A stretch of 64,000 nt of DNA from Oscillospiraceae bacterium (GCA_017416685.1 JAFQBN010000002.1:1-64000), one strand, 5' to 3'; numbered from the stretch's first letter, positions 43,801-52,641 are shown. The notes: generated from the sequence alone by a model not told the origin. Numbers and translations are program-made.

Positions 43801-46787
43801 GTAGCCTGACCCACACGGGGATCCACGTCGTTGAGAATCATAGACACATTGCCGGTGCCGCGCTTGCCCTGAGTGGAGAAGACGAAGCTCTTGCTGGCGC
43901 TGATGCCCTCATAGCTGACGTCGGCGGTCAGGGTGAAGGAAACGGGGCTGTCGCCGGGGGTAACAATACCGGTTTCGATGTTGACATAGTCGGCAATCTC
44001 GCCGGTGGCACGGTCCACGGCGGTCCACTTCACCTGACAGGGCAGACCCAGACCGGTCAATTCCTTGGGCAGCTTCAGGGCGGTGACGTTTTCGGGGTCG
44101 GGGTCGTTGCCGGTCAGCACGCTGTCCTGAGTCAGGGCCAGCATGGTGTTTTCCAGCATACCGGGCACATCGTCATAGATGTTTTCCACCATCTTGATGT
44201 CATGCACATAGGCATTGACTGCACCCAGGGTGCCGTCGGCGTTCAGGGCGCGGGTGTGGTTGACGTTCTGCATGATCAGACGTGGCATGTGATAGTTGTC
44301 CTTGATGTCGAACTGGGTGCGGTCCAGTGCGGGGAACGTGCCAACATACTGGCCGTTGACATAGACATCGGCAATCAGCTTGTCGCTGACCTTCACGGTG
44401 TAGACGGCGCGCTCACCCAGCTTGACGCCGGTGGGGATAGAGGCGGGGCCGCGGTTACCCAGATAGTCCATGATGACCTGACCCTTGCCGTCGCTGCGCA
44501 GGCAGAAGCGGGTCTGGAACTCCGGCTCACGCAGCTCCCAGCACAGACCGCGCCAACCGATGGTGGTCTCCACGTTGGGCAGGTCGATGGCGGTAACATC
44601 CACCTCGAACTCGTAGTCGCCGCCGCCGGCGTAGTTCAGCAGGGTGGTGAAGTGCTGGTGGGCCTCGTTGCCGGTGCCAAGAGCCTCGGTATCGGACCAG
44701 ACATTATAGTAACCGTCGCCCTGTTCCCACTTGGTGTACTTGACGGAGCTGGCGGTAATAACGGTGTACTCGCGGGAGTTGAAGTCGCGGCAGGCGTCGC
44801 CGAATACCATGCTCTTGGCGGCGAACAGGATTTTACCCTGAATGAAGGAGGTGCCGCCGGCGGCGGTAATGCTGAGCTTGTAGTCCTTCTCAACATTAAT
44901 GCCCTGCTCCACGCCCAAGTCGGCCAGAGGGACGCGCCACTCGAAGTACTGACCCTGCACGGCGATAACACCGGAGGACGCAGTTACGGCGGTCAGGTCA
45001 GCGGTGACGGTCTTGCTGCCCATGGTCAGCTCCAGCTTGTCGGCCTGGCTGGCACTAAACACCTGACTACCAATATACATATACTTGCCGTCCCACAGGA
45101 AACCGAAGTCGGCGGCGGGAGCGGTGGCAGGGCCAGCGGCCTCGTGGGCGATGTGCCACTGGTTTTCCTTCAGCAGACCATCAAGAGTGAAATCGTCGGT
45201 GTTCAGGTAAGCGGTGGCGTTGCGCAGGCCGTCGTCATCGACAGGTTTGTATTCGGCAAGGGAAAGGGTGGAGGTGCCCAGACCCAAGTCAAAAATCTTT
45301 GCATTGTTACCGGAGGAAACGGTGAAGGGGAGGGTCTCGCCCAGGCTCTTGTCCAGCTTCAGCAGGGACAGGGGGATGGTGATTTCATAACCGCCCCTGC
45401 CGTCGCCCTTGATGGTGGGACCCATGGTATATCCCACGGCGACCTTAGGGTTCTTACCCAGGGTGGCATTGATGGTGTACTCGCCCAGGTTGAAGGTGAT
45501 GCTGCTGGCCTGGGTATTCAGGGCCAGGTACAGATTCTCGGTGTCCACCAAAGCGCCCAGCTTGACGCCGCTGACCGCCTCGGACAGAGCCCAGCAGGTC
45601 TCGGACACATTGCCGTCCTGGGTGATGACGCCCTCACGGGGCAGGCGGGCGGCCTCCAAAGGCATATTGGGGGCGGCCTGGGTCACCATGATGTCCCGCA
45701 GGACCACGTCGTTCTTGCGCAGGTCGTTTTCACGATAGCGGGTGGAGGTATTGAAGTAAAGTATATTGTCGCCGGTAACTTCGCGATGGGATGTGTTAAA
45801 TTTGGCAACGCTTTTGCCGTTGATAAATACTTCAGACTCAAAATAGTCATTGGCTACAATGCGTACATCCACATCCTTGACAGGCAGATTCAAGCCGATG
45901 TCCACAGGCTGAGGCGCATAGGCCACTTGGTCATACTGGGTGACATAGATGTTACCCTCGGCATCGGCGTGGAAACCAATGTGGTTGCGCTTACTGGCAC
46001 GCACATCCACATAGAAGCCGGTCAGGGCAAAGCGGTCAATGGGCCCCACCTCGGCCGGGATGGCCAGGTCATTGAAGTCCACATTAAAGGTCAACTCATA
46101 TCCTTTATAAATGTCAAAGGAGGGAGCCACGCGGGAGATGGTGTAGGCGGGCACAGAGATGGACACACCGTCCTTGGTCAGCGTGCCGGTCTTATAATGG
46201 ATGCCGGTCTCGGCAGCCTCAGCCCACTGCTCGGCAGCGCTGCTGCCCAGATGCCTGGAAATGTCGGACTTGCTGGCCGCGTTGAGGCAGTTTTCAGCAA
46301 AGACGAGGGAACGGGTAGCCAAAACGGCAGTGCCGCTGAAGCTGTCCACGCCCACCTCAATGGAGAAGGAAACATTCTGCGCCACATCATAGATGATTCC
46401 AAGGTTAATCAGGGGAATCGCAATCTCGATGGTGCCGTTGGTATTGCTGCGGGCAAGGCTGCCGGCAGACTCGCCACCCACGGTCACCGTGTTGGTAGCA
46501 AAGTTCGCCACCGCGCTGACACCGTTGACGGTCATGGTGACCTTGTCGGCACCGGTTTTCAGGCCGACATACAGGGTGTCAATGCTGCTCTGCATGGCGA
46601 TGGGGGTGCTGCCCACCATTTGGTCCAGCAGCCAGCCGGATTCGTCCAGCTTGCCGTCCACTGTGATGTCGGTGTTAGTGTAGTAGGCGGTCAGCTCGCT
46701 GCCGGCCGCAGATGCGGGCAGGGTCACCCCGGGCAGCATGCCGATCAGCATGACCAGAGTGAGCAGGAATGATGTGACTCGCTTCAT
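40866..46787 (-). CDS. Giant secreted SLH-anchored sialidase-like protein 3
   Basis: 1,973 residues from the ATG at 46787, preceded by AGGAGGAACC; the frame is open 22 codons further without a site. Signal peptide 1-28. The modules follow the order of genes 1 and 2: CBM9/DOMON-like openings DGKLDESGW, DGNVSETCW and DGLLKENQW; Ig-like and F5/8C-like parts; HGRPWTMSNG (about 1231) with Asp boxes STDGGRTF, TDDCGYTW, SKDGGKTW and SYDYGNTW (about 1260-1465); LamG-like; three SLH (about 1800-1973). Candidate promoter on the - strand: TTGAAA, 16 bp, TATGCT. With about 200 bases to gene 2 and a terminator between them, each gene seems to be transcribed separately. Confidence 0.88.
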   Translation of the reverse strand: MKRVTSFLLTLVMLIGMLPGVTLPASAAGSELTAYYTNTDITVDGKLDESGWLLDQMVGSTPIAMQSSIDTLYVGLKTGADKVTMTVNGVSAVANFATNTVTVGGESAGSLARSNTNGTIEIAIPLINLGIIYDVAQNVSFSIEVGVDSFSGTAVLATRSLVFAENCLNAASKSDISRHLGSSAAEQWAEAAETGIHYKTGTLTKDGVSISVPAYTISRVAPSFDIYKGYELTFNVDFNDLAIPAEVGPIDRFALTGFYVDVRASKRNHIGFHADAEGNIYVTQYDQVAYAPQPVDIGLNLPVKDVDVRIVANDYFESEVFINGKSVAKFNTSHREVTGDNILYFNTSTRYRENDLRKNDVVLRDIMVTQAAPNMPLEAARLPREGVITQDGNVSETCWALSEAVSGVKLGALVDTENLYLALNTQASSITFNLGEYTINATLGKNPKVAVGYTMGPTIKGDGRGGYEITIPLSLLKLDKSLGETLPFTVSSGNNAKIFDLGLGTSTLSLAEYKPVDDDGLRNATAYLNTDDFTLDGLLKENQWHIAHEAAGPATAPAADFGFLWDGKYMYIGSQVFSASQADKLELTMGSKTVTADLTAVTASSGVIAVQGQYFEWRVPLADLGVEQGINVEKDYKLSITAAGGTSFIQGKILFAAKSMVFGDACRDFNSREYTVITASSVKYTKWEQGDGYYNVWSDTEALGTGNEAHQHFTTLLNYAGGGDYEFEVDVTAIDLPNVETTIGWRGLCWELREPEFQTRFCLRSDGKGQVIMDYLGNRGPASIPTGVKLGERAVYTVKVSDKLIADVYVNGQYVGTFPALDRTQFDIKDNYHMPRLIMQNVNHTRALNADGTLGAVNAYVHDIKMVENIYDDVPGMLENTMLALTQDSVLTGNDPDPENVTALKLPKELTGLGLPCQVKWTAVDRATGEIADYVNIETGIVTPGDSPVSFTLTADVSYEGISASKSFVFSTQGKRGTGNVSMILNDVDPRVGQATDWIRNEFAYFDTTRNSLVYDQGSSKQFNTITLRDLDDVSRMSQQHLGVFISEDGKAWTKVNGWLMHQDGSEYTIYNLDAKARYVKVHTYHDDMEREGEQPSFYNSIRDMISVSNNPYLPGANGAFAHKAEVKVTTGEKDSPVFISLADLGAKAGQYKNGCADFRFTIGQTTLAHWYNGSDGFYVRVPSVPATITAQWGCNSAVDFSNAENVFEVSYGNVALFDLTAGTEFSSHGRPWTMSNGDIIVVGRRYVGGKEDGSLGLVRSTDGGRTFDTIPSLVAANKSGWALGFGGFMYDDQLDRLYVIGYIGSTKDSNDYRLFLTYTDDCGYTWSDWFCLSNPVKEPVKENDIFVSNMPEDIHRAILYSEGLALKDRDGDGPNVDYVIVYNDTHQKTKVNAMVSVYSKDGGKTWLSGEGEISMPQVDATKEIEDGISEHSFTQLSDGSLHVYCRAQHNGNYYFYEGISYDYGNTWVSDFSKVVASNTSPVSMPYKNDRILLWSSYNSVGQKSYLRAPMHVGYTTDEYKSFEKVIDLTFGTSFDGLYEQYYHFTQPGIAFTPDNKDAVVTFWDASTMRRHIQGTRATIGFLVEDFDQMLYGNKGGYEDFETASLKYEGWLKHPGDNFDLSREQSASGLWSMKLDGSQPLYATRQIPSMKSGTVGAKVLAPASNAADFYMTLKAGYNFNHLQNSVAAVSISGDGTVSIACTDGSKNAVTKVQPGSWVDVAISFDIASKAGKLYVNGKAAGDIKLNLDGPLYDGINEGALREVTCVQFVQPVATGNKASFLYVDDFYNTELTSPIKRASGAGFADVKENDWFYNAVNFAVDNGIMSGYNATKFGPNDTLNRAMVVQVLYNKEGQPNLNGLKHSFSDVPASQWFNNAVTWGSNRGVVSGFGGGVFKPEDAVTIEQVAVILWNYSHTPGGAGDLSKVGSHSDWAANALRWAEGKGILTGVPFTNATEKATRAQTAQMLTNYLRNI

Positions 46788-46986
46788 AGACGGTTCCTCC
46801 TGAGTACAGAATTGGTGATGCAAGTGCGAATGTTGATAAGGTAATTGTAGCATAAAGTTCGCCGGATTTCTTTCAATATATTGCCTAAAAATTTACCGTG
46901 GTTGCCTTTTTGTGGAAGGCACGGTTTTGGAGGTAGTGGGAGAGAGGGGAGGGGGGAAAAACTCCGGGCCCCACATGATAATTTGG
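46788..46986. other. Intergenic region with a G-rich tract
   Basis: Upstream region of SLH gene 3 on the - strand. It holds G-runs at 46938-46940, 46946-46949 and 46951-46956. No gene is seen. Confidence 0.5.
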
Positions 46987-47015
46987 TTGCATTATTCAAA
47001 AAAAGTGTATATAAT
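46987..47015 (+). promoter_or_regulatory. Sigma-A promoter of the nusB-recN operon
   Basis: TTGCAT (46987-46992), 17-bp spacer, TATAAT (47010-47015), 43 bases before nusB. Confidence 0.7.
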
Positions 47016-47058
47016 GCATAGTGAACTAATTTCGGATAAAACCGGAGGCGATTTACTT

Positions 47059-47514
47059 ATGACTAGAACAGTTGCGCGTGAGATCGCGGTGCACATGGTG
47101 TTTGAGCTGAGCTTTGCAGCACGCAGCGTTCAGCAGGTGCTGGACGAAACCCTGACGCAGGAGAGCTTTGCTCAGATTGGCGCGGAAGAGCCGCTGTATG
47201 CCAAGTTCCCCGATGAGATTCAGCAGGCGTACATTCGCAAGCTGGTTACCGGGGTGCAGGACCACGGTGCGGAGCTGGATGAATACATTTCCCGCTATGC
47301 GGTGGGATGGAACTTTGCCCGTATTCCCCGGGTGGCAGCTGCCATTATGCGGGTGGCCATGTACGAGATGCTCTACATGCCCGAGATTCCAAACGCCGCG
47401 GCCATTAACGAGGCGGTGGAGATTGCCAAGGGATACGAGCCGGCAGAGGTCGTGTCCTTCATCAATGGTATTTTGGGCTCTTTTGCCCGTGCCGAGCTTC
47501 CCACGGATCAATGA
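47059..47514 (+). CDS. nusB: Transcription antitermination factor NusB
   Basis: 151 residues from the ATG at 47059, with CCGGAGG about 10 bases before; longer frames run through the promoter. NusB binds boxA RNA with S10 in rRNA antitermination. The sequence shows an N-terminal VAREIAVHMVFELSF and the C-terminal signature IPNAAAINEAVEIAKGY followed by FINGILG. First gene of a nine- or ten-gene operon; the stop overlaps the next start by 4 bases. Confidence 0.96.
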   Translation: MTRTVAREIAVHMVFELSFAARSVQQVLDETLTQESFAQIGAEEPLYAKFPDEIQQAYIRKLVTGVQDHGAELDEYISRYAVGWNFARIPRVAAAIMRVAMYEMLYMPEIPNAAAINEAVEIAKGYEPAEVVSFINGILGSFARAELPTDQ

Positions 47515-48458
47515 GCGGAGGAGTGCTGGGCTTTGATACCAGCAACTATACCACTTCGGTGGCGTATTTCGATGGAAAACAGGGCCTGAATGTGGGCAAG
47601 CTGCTGGATGTGCCGGAGGGGACTTTGGGTCTGCGGCAGAGTGATGCGCTGTTTCAGCATGTCAAGCGCTTGCCCGACCTTGTGGCACAGCTGCGGGCCG
47701 ACTGCGACCTGACCGGTCTGCAGGCGGTGGGCGCAAGCACGCAGCCCCGGGCGGTAGAGGGCTCTTATATGCCGTGTTTTTTGGCGGGTACTTCTCAGGC
47801 GCGGACTATGGCCGACGTGCTGGGAGTGCCCTTTTTGCCGTACTCCCATCAGCAGGGGCATCTGGCGGCGGCAGCCTGGTCCGCCGGACGGCTGGACCTG
47901 CTGGATGCACCGTTCCTGGCCTGGCACCTTTCCGGCGGCACTACCGAGTTGCTCCATGTGACCCCGGATGGCTGCAATGTGCAGGCACAGGCTATTGGCG
48001 GCACGCAGGACATCTCCGCCGGACAGCTGATTGACCGGGCGGGGGTGCTGCTGGGACTTGCGTTCCCGGCGGGCAAGGCGCTGGATGCGCTGTATGCCGA
48101 GGAGACAGGCGGTAAGCCTTTCACCGTAAAATTGAATGAACTGACCTTTTCTCTGTCCGGTATGGAGAACAAGGTAAAGGATATGGTGCAGCGGGGAGAA
48201 CCCTCTGCTGCTGTGGCGCGGTTCGTGCTGGATACGGTGGCGGATGTGGTGGTTCGCACCACAAAGAGGGCGCAGGAGCGCTACCCCGGTCTGCCGGTGC
48301 TGTGTTCCGGCGGTGTGGCCTCCAACCGAAGGCTGCGAGCAGCCATGGAGCAGGCCTGCGGCGCGGTGTTTGCCGAGCCCCGGTACTCCACCGACAACGC
48401 CATGGGTGTGGCCATCCTGACCCACCGGGCGCTGGAGAGGGGGACGCGGAATGGATAA
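47511..48458 (+). CDS. TsaD/Kae1-family paralogue with altered motif residues
   Basis: 315 residues of the ASKHA-fold Kae1/TsaD (OSGEP) family, which makes the t6A modification of tRNA together with TsaB and TsaE. True TsaD has HxEGH and SGGHTxL motifs; here these are H113-QQG-H117 (Glu replaced by Gln) and SGGTTEL at 141-147 (His replaced by Thr). The metal-ligand-type histidines and the late YSTDNAMGVA segment with Asp are kept. It is therefore likely a paralogue with changed or lost activity, with the real TsaD elsewhere. It overlaps nusB and xseA, taking the place that folD has in B. subtilis. The role is unknown. Confidence 0.82.
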   Translation: MSGGVLGFDTSNYTTSVAYFDGKQGLNVGKLLDVPEGTLGLRQSDALFQHVKRLPDLVAQLRADCDLTGLQAVGASTQPRAVEGSYMPCFLAGTSQARTMADVLGVPFLPYSHQQGHLAAAAWSAGRLDLLDAPFLAWHLSGGTTELLHVTPDGCNVQAQAIGGTQDISAGQLIDRAGVLLGLAFPAGKALDALYAEETGGKPFTVKLNELTFSLSGMENKVKDMVQRGEPSAAVARFVLDTVADVVVRTTKRAQERYPGLPVLCSGGVASNRRLRAAMEQACGAVFAEPRYSTDNAMGVAILTHRALERGTRNG

Positions 48459-49662
48459 TGAACTGCGTATCCTCAGCGTGTCCCAAATAAGCCACTACAT
48501 CAAGGGCATGATGGACCGGGATGAGCTGCTGTCCGGCGTGCTGATTCGGGGCGAGATTTCCAACTACAAACTGTACCCCTCCGGTCACCACTATTTTACC
48601 CTGAAGGATGCGGACAGCGCTCTGCGCTGCGTGATGTTCCGCGGGGATGCCACGCGTCTGCGGTTTCGTCCGGAAAACGGCATGCAAGTCATTGCCGCCG
48701 GCCGCATCAGCGTGTTTCCCCGGGACGGGCAGTATCAGCTTTACTGCGTCAGCCTGACCCCGGAGGGGGCGGGCCAGCTACAGATTGCCTTTGAACAGCT
48801 GAAAAACAAACTGCAGGCGCAGGGGTTGTTTGACCCCGCCAACAAAAAGCCGCTGCCGACCTACCCCGGGCGGATCGCTTTGGTTACGTCGCCTGCCGGT
48901 GCGGCGGTGCGTGACATGCTGCGCATTCTCAAGGCCCGCTGGCCCATGAGCCGCGTGCTGGTGGTCCCTGTGCGGGTACAGGGGGAGCAGGCGGCGGAGG
49001 AGATCGCCGCTGCCATCGACTATGTGAACTACTACAACTTGGGCGATTTGATTATTACCGGCCGCGGCGGCGGCTCGGTGGAGGATTTGTGGGCCTTCAA
49101 TGAGGAGCCAGTTGCCCGGGCAATCTTCAACAGCGAAATTCCCGTGATTTCCGCCGTGGGCCATGAGCCGGACGTGACCATTTCCGACTTTGTGGCCGAC
49201 CTGCGGGCGGCAACTCCGTCCAACGCGGCGGAGCTGGCGGTGCCTGACCGGGCGGAGATAGACAAACGCCTGAGCCATCTGAGCCAGCGGCTTTGGCGGG
49301 CGACGGTTCAGCCCATTTCCAACGCGCGGCAGCGGCTGGACCGACTGCGCCGCAGCCGTGTGCTGACCGACCCTGCCGCCGGCATCCGGGAAAAGCGGTT
49401 GTTACTGGATTACCAAGGGGGCAAGCTGCTCCACGGCATGGAGCAGGTCCTTGCCGCACAGCAGCGGCGCATGGGCCGTCTGGCAGCGGCGCTGGATGCA
49501 CTCAGCCCCCTGAAAGTGCTGGGCCGCGGCTATGCCATCGCCCGGGACGAGAAGGGCCGGGTGCTGACCGGTGTGGAACAGATCGAACCCGGCGACAAAC
49601 TGGATCTGCGCCTTGCGGACGGCAGTCTTGTCTGCCGCGTGGAAGAAAGGAAGTGCCTGTGA
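48451..49662 (+). CDS. xseA: Exodeoxyribonuclease VII large subunit
   Basis: 403 residues. An N-terminal OB fold (VLIRGEISNYK, GHHYFTLKD) is followed by the nuclease domain with PGRIALVTSPAGAAVRDML, ITGRGGGSVEDLWAFN and ISAVGHEPDVTISD. ExoVII degrades single-stranded DNA from both ends; XseA is catalytic. It overlaps the TsaD-like gene by 8 bases and shares its stop with the start of xseB. Confidence 0.96.
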   Translation: MDNELRILSVSQISHYIKGMMDRDELLSGVLIRGEISNYKLYPSGHHYFTLKDADSALRCVMFRGDATRLRFRPENGMQVIAAGRISVFPRDGQYQLYCVSLTPEGAGQLQIAFEQLKNKLQAQGLFDPANKKPLPTYPGRIALVTSPAGAAVRDMLRILKARWPMSRVLVVPVRVQGEQAAEEIAAAIDYVNYYNLGDLIITGRGGGSVEDLWAFNEEPVARAIFNSEIPVISAVGHEPDVTISDFVADLRAATPSNAAELAVPDRAEIDKRLSHLSQRLWRATVQPISNARQRLDRLRRSRVLTDPAAGIREKRLLLDYQGGKLLHGMEQVLAAQQRRMGRLAAALDALSPLKVLGRGYAIARDEKGRVLTGVEQIEPGDKLDLRLADGSLVCRVEERKCL

Positions 49663-49895
49663 TGGCGACCAAAAAGCTTGATTTTGAACAGTCCATGGCC
49701 CGGCTGGAGGAAATTGTTACCCTGCTGGAACGTGGCGAAGCACCGCTGGAGCAGTCCCTTGCCCTGTTTGAAGAGGGGACCAAGCTGATGCACAACTGCT
49801 CTGCGCTGCTGGATAAGGCTGAACAGCAGGTGTCCCTGCTGAAAGTGGGGGCCGAGGGTCAGCCGGAAGAAGTCCCCTTTGAGACGGAGGAATAA
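49662..49895 (+). CDS. xseB: Exodeoxyribonuclease VII small subunit
   Basis: 77 residues starting MATKKLDFEQSMARLEEIV, the standard XseB opening, then LERGEAPLEQSLALFEEG. The start at 49662 overlaps the xseA stop (TGATG); any longer frame runs through xseA. It is the helical partner that completes ExoVII. Confidence 0.96.
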   Translation: MATKKLDFEQSMARLEEIVTLLERGEAPLEQSLALFEEGTKLMHNCSALLDKAEQQVSLLKVGAEGQPEEVPFETEE

Positions 49896-49897
49896 GT

Positions 49898-50776
49898 ATG
49901 GATTATAATAAACTGCTGCAGGAGGATTGCGCTCTTGTAGAGGACTTTTTGTCCAAGTGCTTTGCCAAACGTGCGAAGTACGGGCAGATTTACGAGGCCA
50001 TGCAGTACAGCCTTATGGCGGGCGGCAAGCGCATCCGCCCGGTGCTGACCCTGGAGACCTGCCGTATGTGCGGCGGCGACGTGACGGCGGCGCTGCCATT
50101 TGCCTGCGCGGTGGAGATGGTACACACTTACTCTCTGATCCACGACGACCTGCCCTGTATGGACGATGACGACCTGCGCCGGGGCAAACCCACCAACCAT
50201 AAGGTGTTTGGTGAAGCTACCGCCGTACTGGCAGGTGATGCATTGCTGACCGCCGCCTTTGAGATCATGTGTGAGTATGCCGATGGCATTGAACCCGGTC
50301 GGGTGCTGGCAGCGGTGGATTGCCTGAGCCACGCGGCGGGCGCCGCCGGCATGATTGGCGGGCAGATGCTGGACATGGACGGCGAGAGCCGTACCCTCAG
50401 CCTTGAGGAACTGGAACTGCTGCAATCCCTCAAGACCGGCGCGCTTATCCGCGCGGCGGCGGAACTTGGCTGCATTGTGGCCGGAGGCGACGAGGCCACC
50501 CGGCAGGCGGTGCGGCAGTACGCCCAGTGTGTGGGCCGTGCGTTTCAGGTGCGGGACGATATGCTGGACGTGACCAGCAGCGCCCAGGTGCTTGGAAAAC
50601 CCATCGGCTCCGATGCCGAGAATGAAAAGTCCACTTTTGTCTCAGCACTCGGATTGGAGCGCTGCGGACAGCTGGTGGACCAGTTGACCGAGCAGGCGAT
50701 CACGGCGTTCAACGGTTTGGAAAACACCGAATTCCACATTTGGCTGGCCAGACTGATGGCCGGTCGGGAGTATTGA
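49898..50776 (+). CDS. ispA: Geranyl/farnesyl diphosphate synthase
   Basis: 292 residues. The two aspartate-rich motifs of trans-prenyl synthases are present: DDLPCMDDDDLRRGKP (about 82-97) and FQVRDDMLD in the second half. GGKRIRP near residue 45 is the substrate-binding segment. It condenses IPP with DMAPP and GPP to make FPP, feeding undecaprenyl and quinone synthesis. The start is 2 bases after the xseB stop, and dxs follows, so isoprenoid genes are clustered. Confidence 0.95.
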   Translation: MDYNKLLQEDCALVEDFLSKCFAKRAKYGQIYEAMQYSLMAGGKRIRPVLTLETCRMCGGDVTAALPFACAVEMVHTYSLIHDDLPCMDDDDLRRGKPTNHKVFGEATAVLAGDALLTAAFEIMCEYADGIEPGRVLAAVDCLSHAAGAAGMIGGQMLDMDGESRTLSLEELELLQSLKTGALIRAAAELGCIVAGGDEATRQAVRQYAQCVGRAFQVRDDMLDVTSSAQVLGKPIGSDAENEKSTFVSALGLERCGQLVDQLTEQAITAFNGLENTEFHIWLARLMAGREY

Positions 50777-50805
50777 TTTAACAGGCAGAGAGGAGGACGG
50801 CCTGT

Positions 50806-52641
50806 ATGTCTGAACAGCTGGAATTGCATAATATGACCGACGAACAGGCCGTCCGCCTGTGTGCTGATCTGCGCAAGCAGCTGGTGGACAGCGTCAGCCG
50901 TACCGGCGGCCATTTGGCGTCCAATTTGGGTGCGGTGGAGCTGACCGTGGCTTTGCACCGGGTATTTGATTTGGAGAAGGACCGCTTAGTCTTTGACGTG
51001 GGCCACCAGTGCTACATCCACAAGATGCTCACGGGCCGCAGTGAGCAGATGGAAACCATGCGGCAGTTCGGTGGTCTGGCCGGCTTTCCCAAACCCGGGG
51101 AGAGCGATACCGATGCCTTTGTGGCAGGACACGCATCCAACTCCGTGTCCGTAGCTGTGGGCATGGCGCAGGCACGAACCGTGCTGGGGCAGGACTATCA
51201 CGTGATCGCACTGATCGGTGACGGTGCGCTGACCGGTGGACTTGCCTACGAGGGACTGTCCAACGCCGGACAGAGCAAGGAAAACCTGTTGGTCATCCTG
51301 AACGACAACGGTATGTCCATTACCCAAAATGTGGGCGGTGTGGCGGAGTATCTGGCCCGGAAGCGTCTGCGTCCCCAGTACCTTGCCATCAAGAAGCGTT
51401 ATCGCAAGTTCATGAATCTGACGGCCGTGGGCCGCAAGTTCTATTCCGTTACCCACAAGCTGAAAAAGATGGTGCGTGAGGGAATTCTGCCCTGCAGTAT
51501 GTTTGAGGATATGGGGTTTTCCTACATGGGTCCGGTAAACGGACATGACGTAAAAGGACTAACCGAAATCCTCCAATATGCGAAAGAAAAAGAAGGACCT
51601 GTCCTTTTGCACGTAAGAACTGTAAAGGGTAAAGGCTATACACATGCAGAGGAGCGGCCCAACAAATTCCACGGGGTTGCGCCCTTTGATATTGCCACCG
51701 GGCAGCCGCTCAAGCGCGGCGGGGAGAACTTTTCTGCGGTGTTCGGCAAGACCTTATGTGATATTGCCGACGAGGACAGCCGTGTGTGCGCTGTTACCGC
51801 AGCCATGCAGAACGGTACAGGCCTCGACGGATTTGCCCAGCGTTTCCCCGAGCGCTTTTTCGATGTTGGTATTGCCGAGGGCCACGCGGTCGCTATGGCC
51901 GCAGGTATGGCAAAACAGGGGGCAATTCCTGTATTTGCGGTCTATTCCACGTTCTTGCAGCGTGGATACGATATGCTGATGCACGATGTGGCCATTCAGG
52001 GACTGCATACTGTGTTCGCTGTGGATCGGGCCGGCCTTGTAGGGGAGGACGGTGAGACCCACCACGGTGTGCTGGATGTGGCTTATCTGGACAGTATTCC
52101 CGGTATGACCGTGCTGGCACCATCCTCGTATGCGGAGTTAGAGGGTATGCTCCGCCGTGGGATTGAGGAATGCAGCGGCCCGGTGGCTGTCCGATTCCCC
52201 AGAGGTGGACAGGGGGCCTATACTGCGGACAGCAGTCGGGATCCTGCGGTAGTGCTGCGCCGCGGCAGCGACATTACGCTGGTCAGCTACGGCATGCTGA
52301 TCAACCGCGTTTTGGAGGCGGCAGACCTGTTGGAACAGCAGGGGATCAGCGCAGAAATTGTAAAGCTAAATGCCATTACACCGCTTGATGCGCAGTTGGT
52401 TATTGAAAGTGTTGCCCGTACCGGTGCTATGCTGGTTGCAGAAGACTGCGTGTCGGCGGGCAGCGTTGGACAGCGGCTGAGCGCGGCGCTTGCTCAAGCG
52501 GGCGTGCAGGCGAAAATCGTCCTGCGAAACAGCGGAAATGGATTTGTTGCCCATGGCAGTACGCCGCTGCTGGAGCAGACTTTAGGTCTGGACGGAAAAA
52601 GTCTGTGCAATACGGCACGGGAGGTGCTGACGAATGGCTAA
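50806..52641 (+). CDS. dxs: 1-deoxy-D-xylulose-5-phosphate synthase
   Basis: 611 residues, full length. A thiamine-diphosphate enzyme joining pyruvate and glyceraldehyde 3-phosphate at the start of the MEP isoprenoid pathway. Seen are GGHLASNLGAVELT, GHASNSVSVAVGMA, the GDG-type TPP motif IGDGALTGGLAYEGLSN (about 137-153), and the transketolase-type second half with VDRAGLVGEDGETHHG. RBS AGAGAGGAGG. It overlaps tlyA by 8 bases. Confidence 0.97.
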   Translation: MSEQLELHNMTDEQAVRLCADLRKQLVDSVSRTGGHLASNLGAVELTVALHRVFDLEKDRLVFDVGHQCYIHKMLTGRSEQMETMRQFGGLAGFPKPGESDTDAFVAGHASNSVSVAVGMAQARTVLGQDYHVIALIGDGALTGGLAYEGLSNAGQSKENLLVILNDNGMSITQNVGGVAEYLARKRLRPQYLAIKKRYRKFMNLTAVGRKFYSVTHKLKKMVREGILPCSMFEDMGFSYMGPVNGHDVKGLTEILQYAKEKEGPVLLHVRTVKGKGYTHAEERPNKFHGVAPFDIATGQPLKRGGENFSAVFGKTLCDIADEDSRVCAVTAAMQNGTGLDGFAQRFPERFFDVGIAEGHAVAMAAGMAKQGAIPVFAVYSTFLQRGYDMLMHDVAIQGLHTVFAVDRAGLVGEDGETHHGVLDVAYLDSIPGMTVLAPSSYAELEGMLRRGIEECSGPVAVRFPRGGQGAYTADSSRDPAVVLRRGSDITLVSYGMLINRVLEAADLLEQQGISAEIVKLNAITPLDAQLVIESVARTGAMLVAEDCVSAGSVGQRLSAALAQAGVQAKIVLRNSGNGFVAHGSTPLLEQTLGLDGKSLCNTAREVLTNG

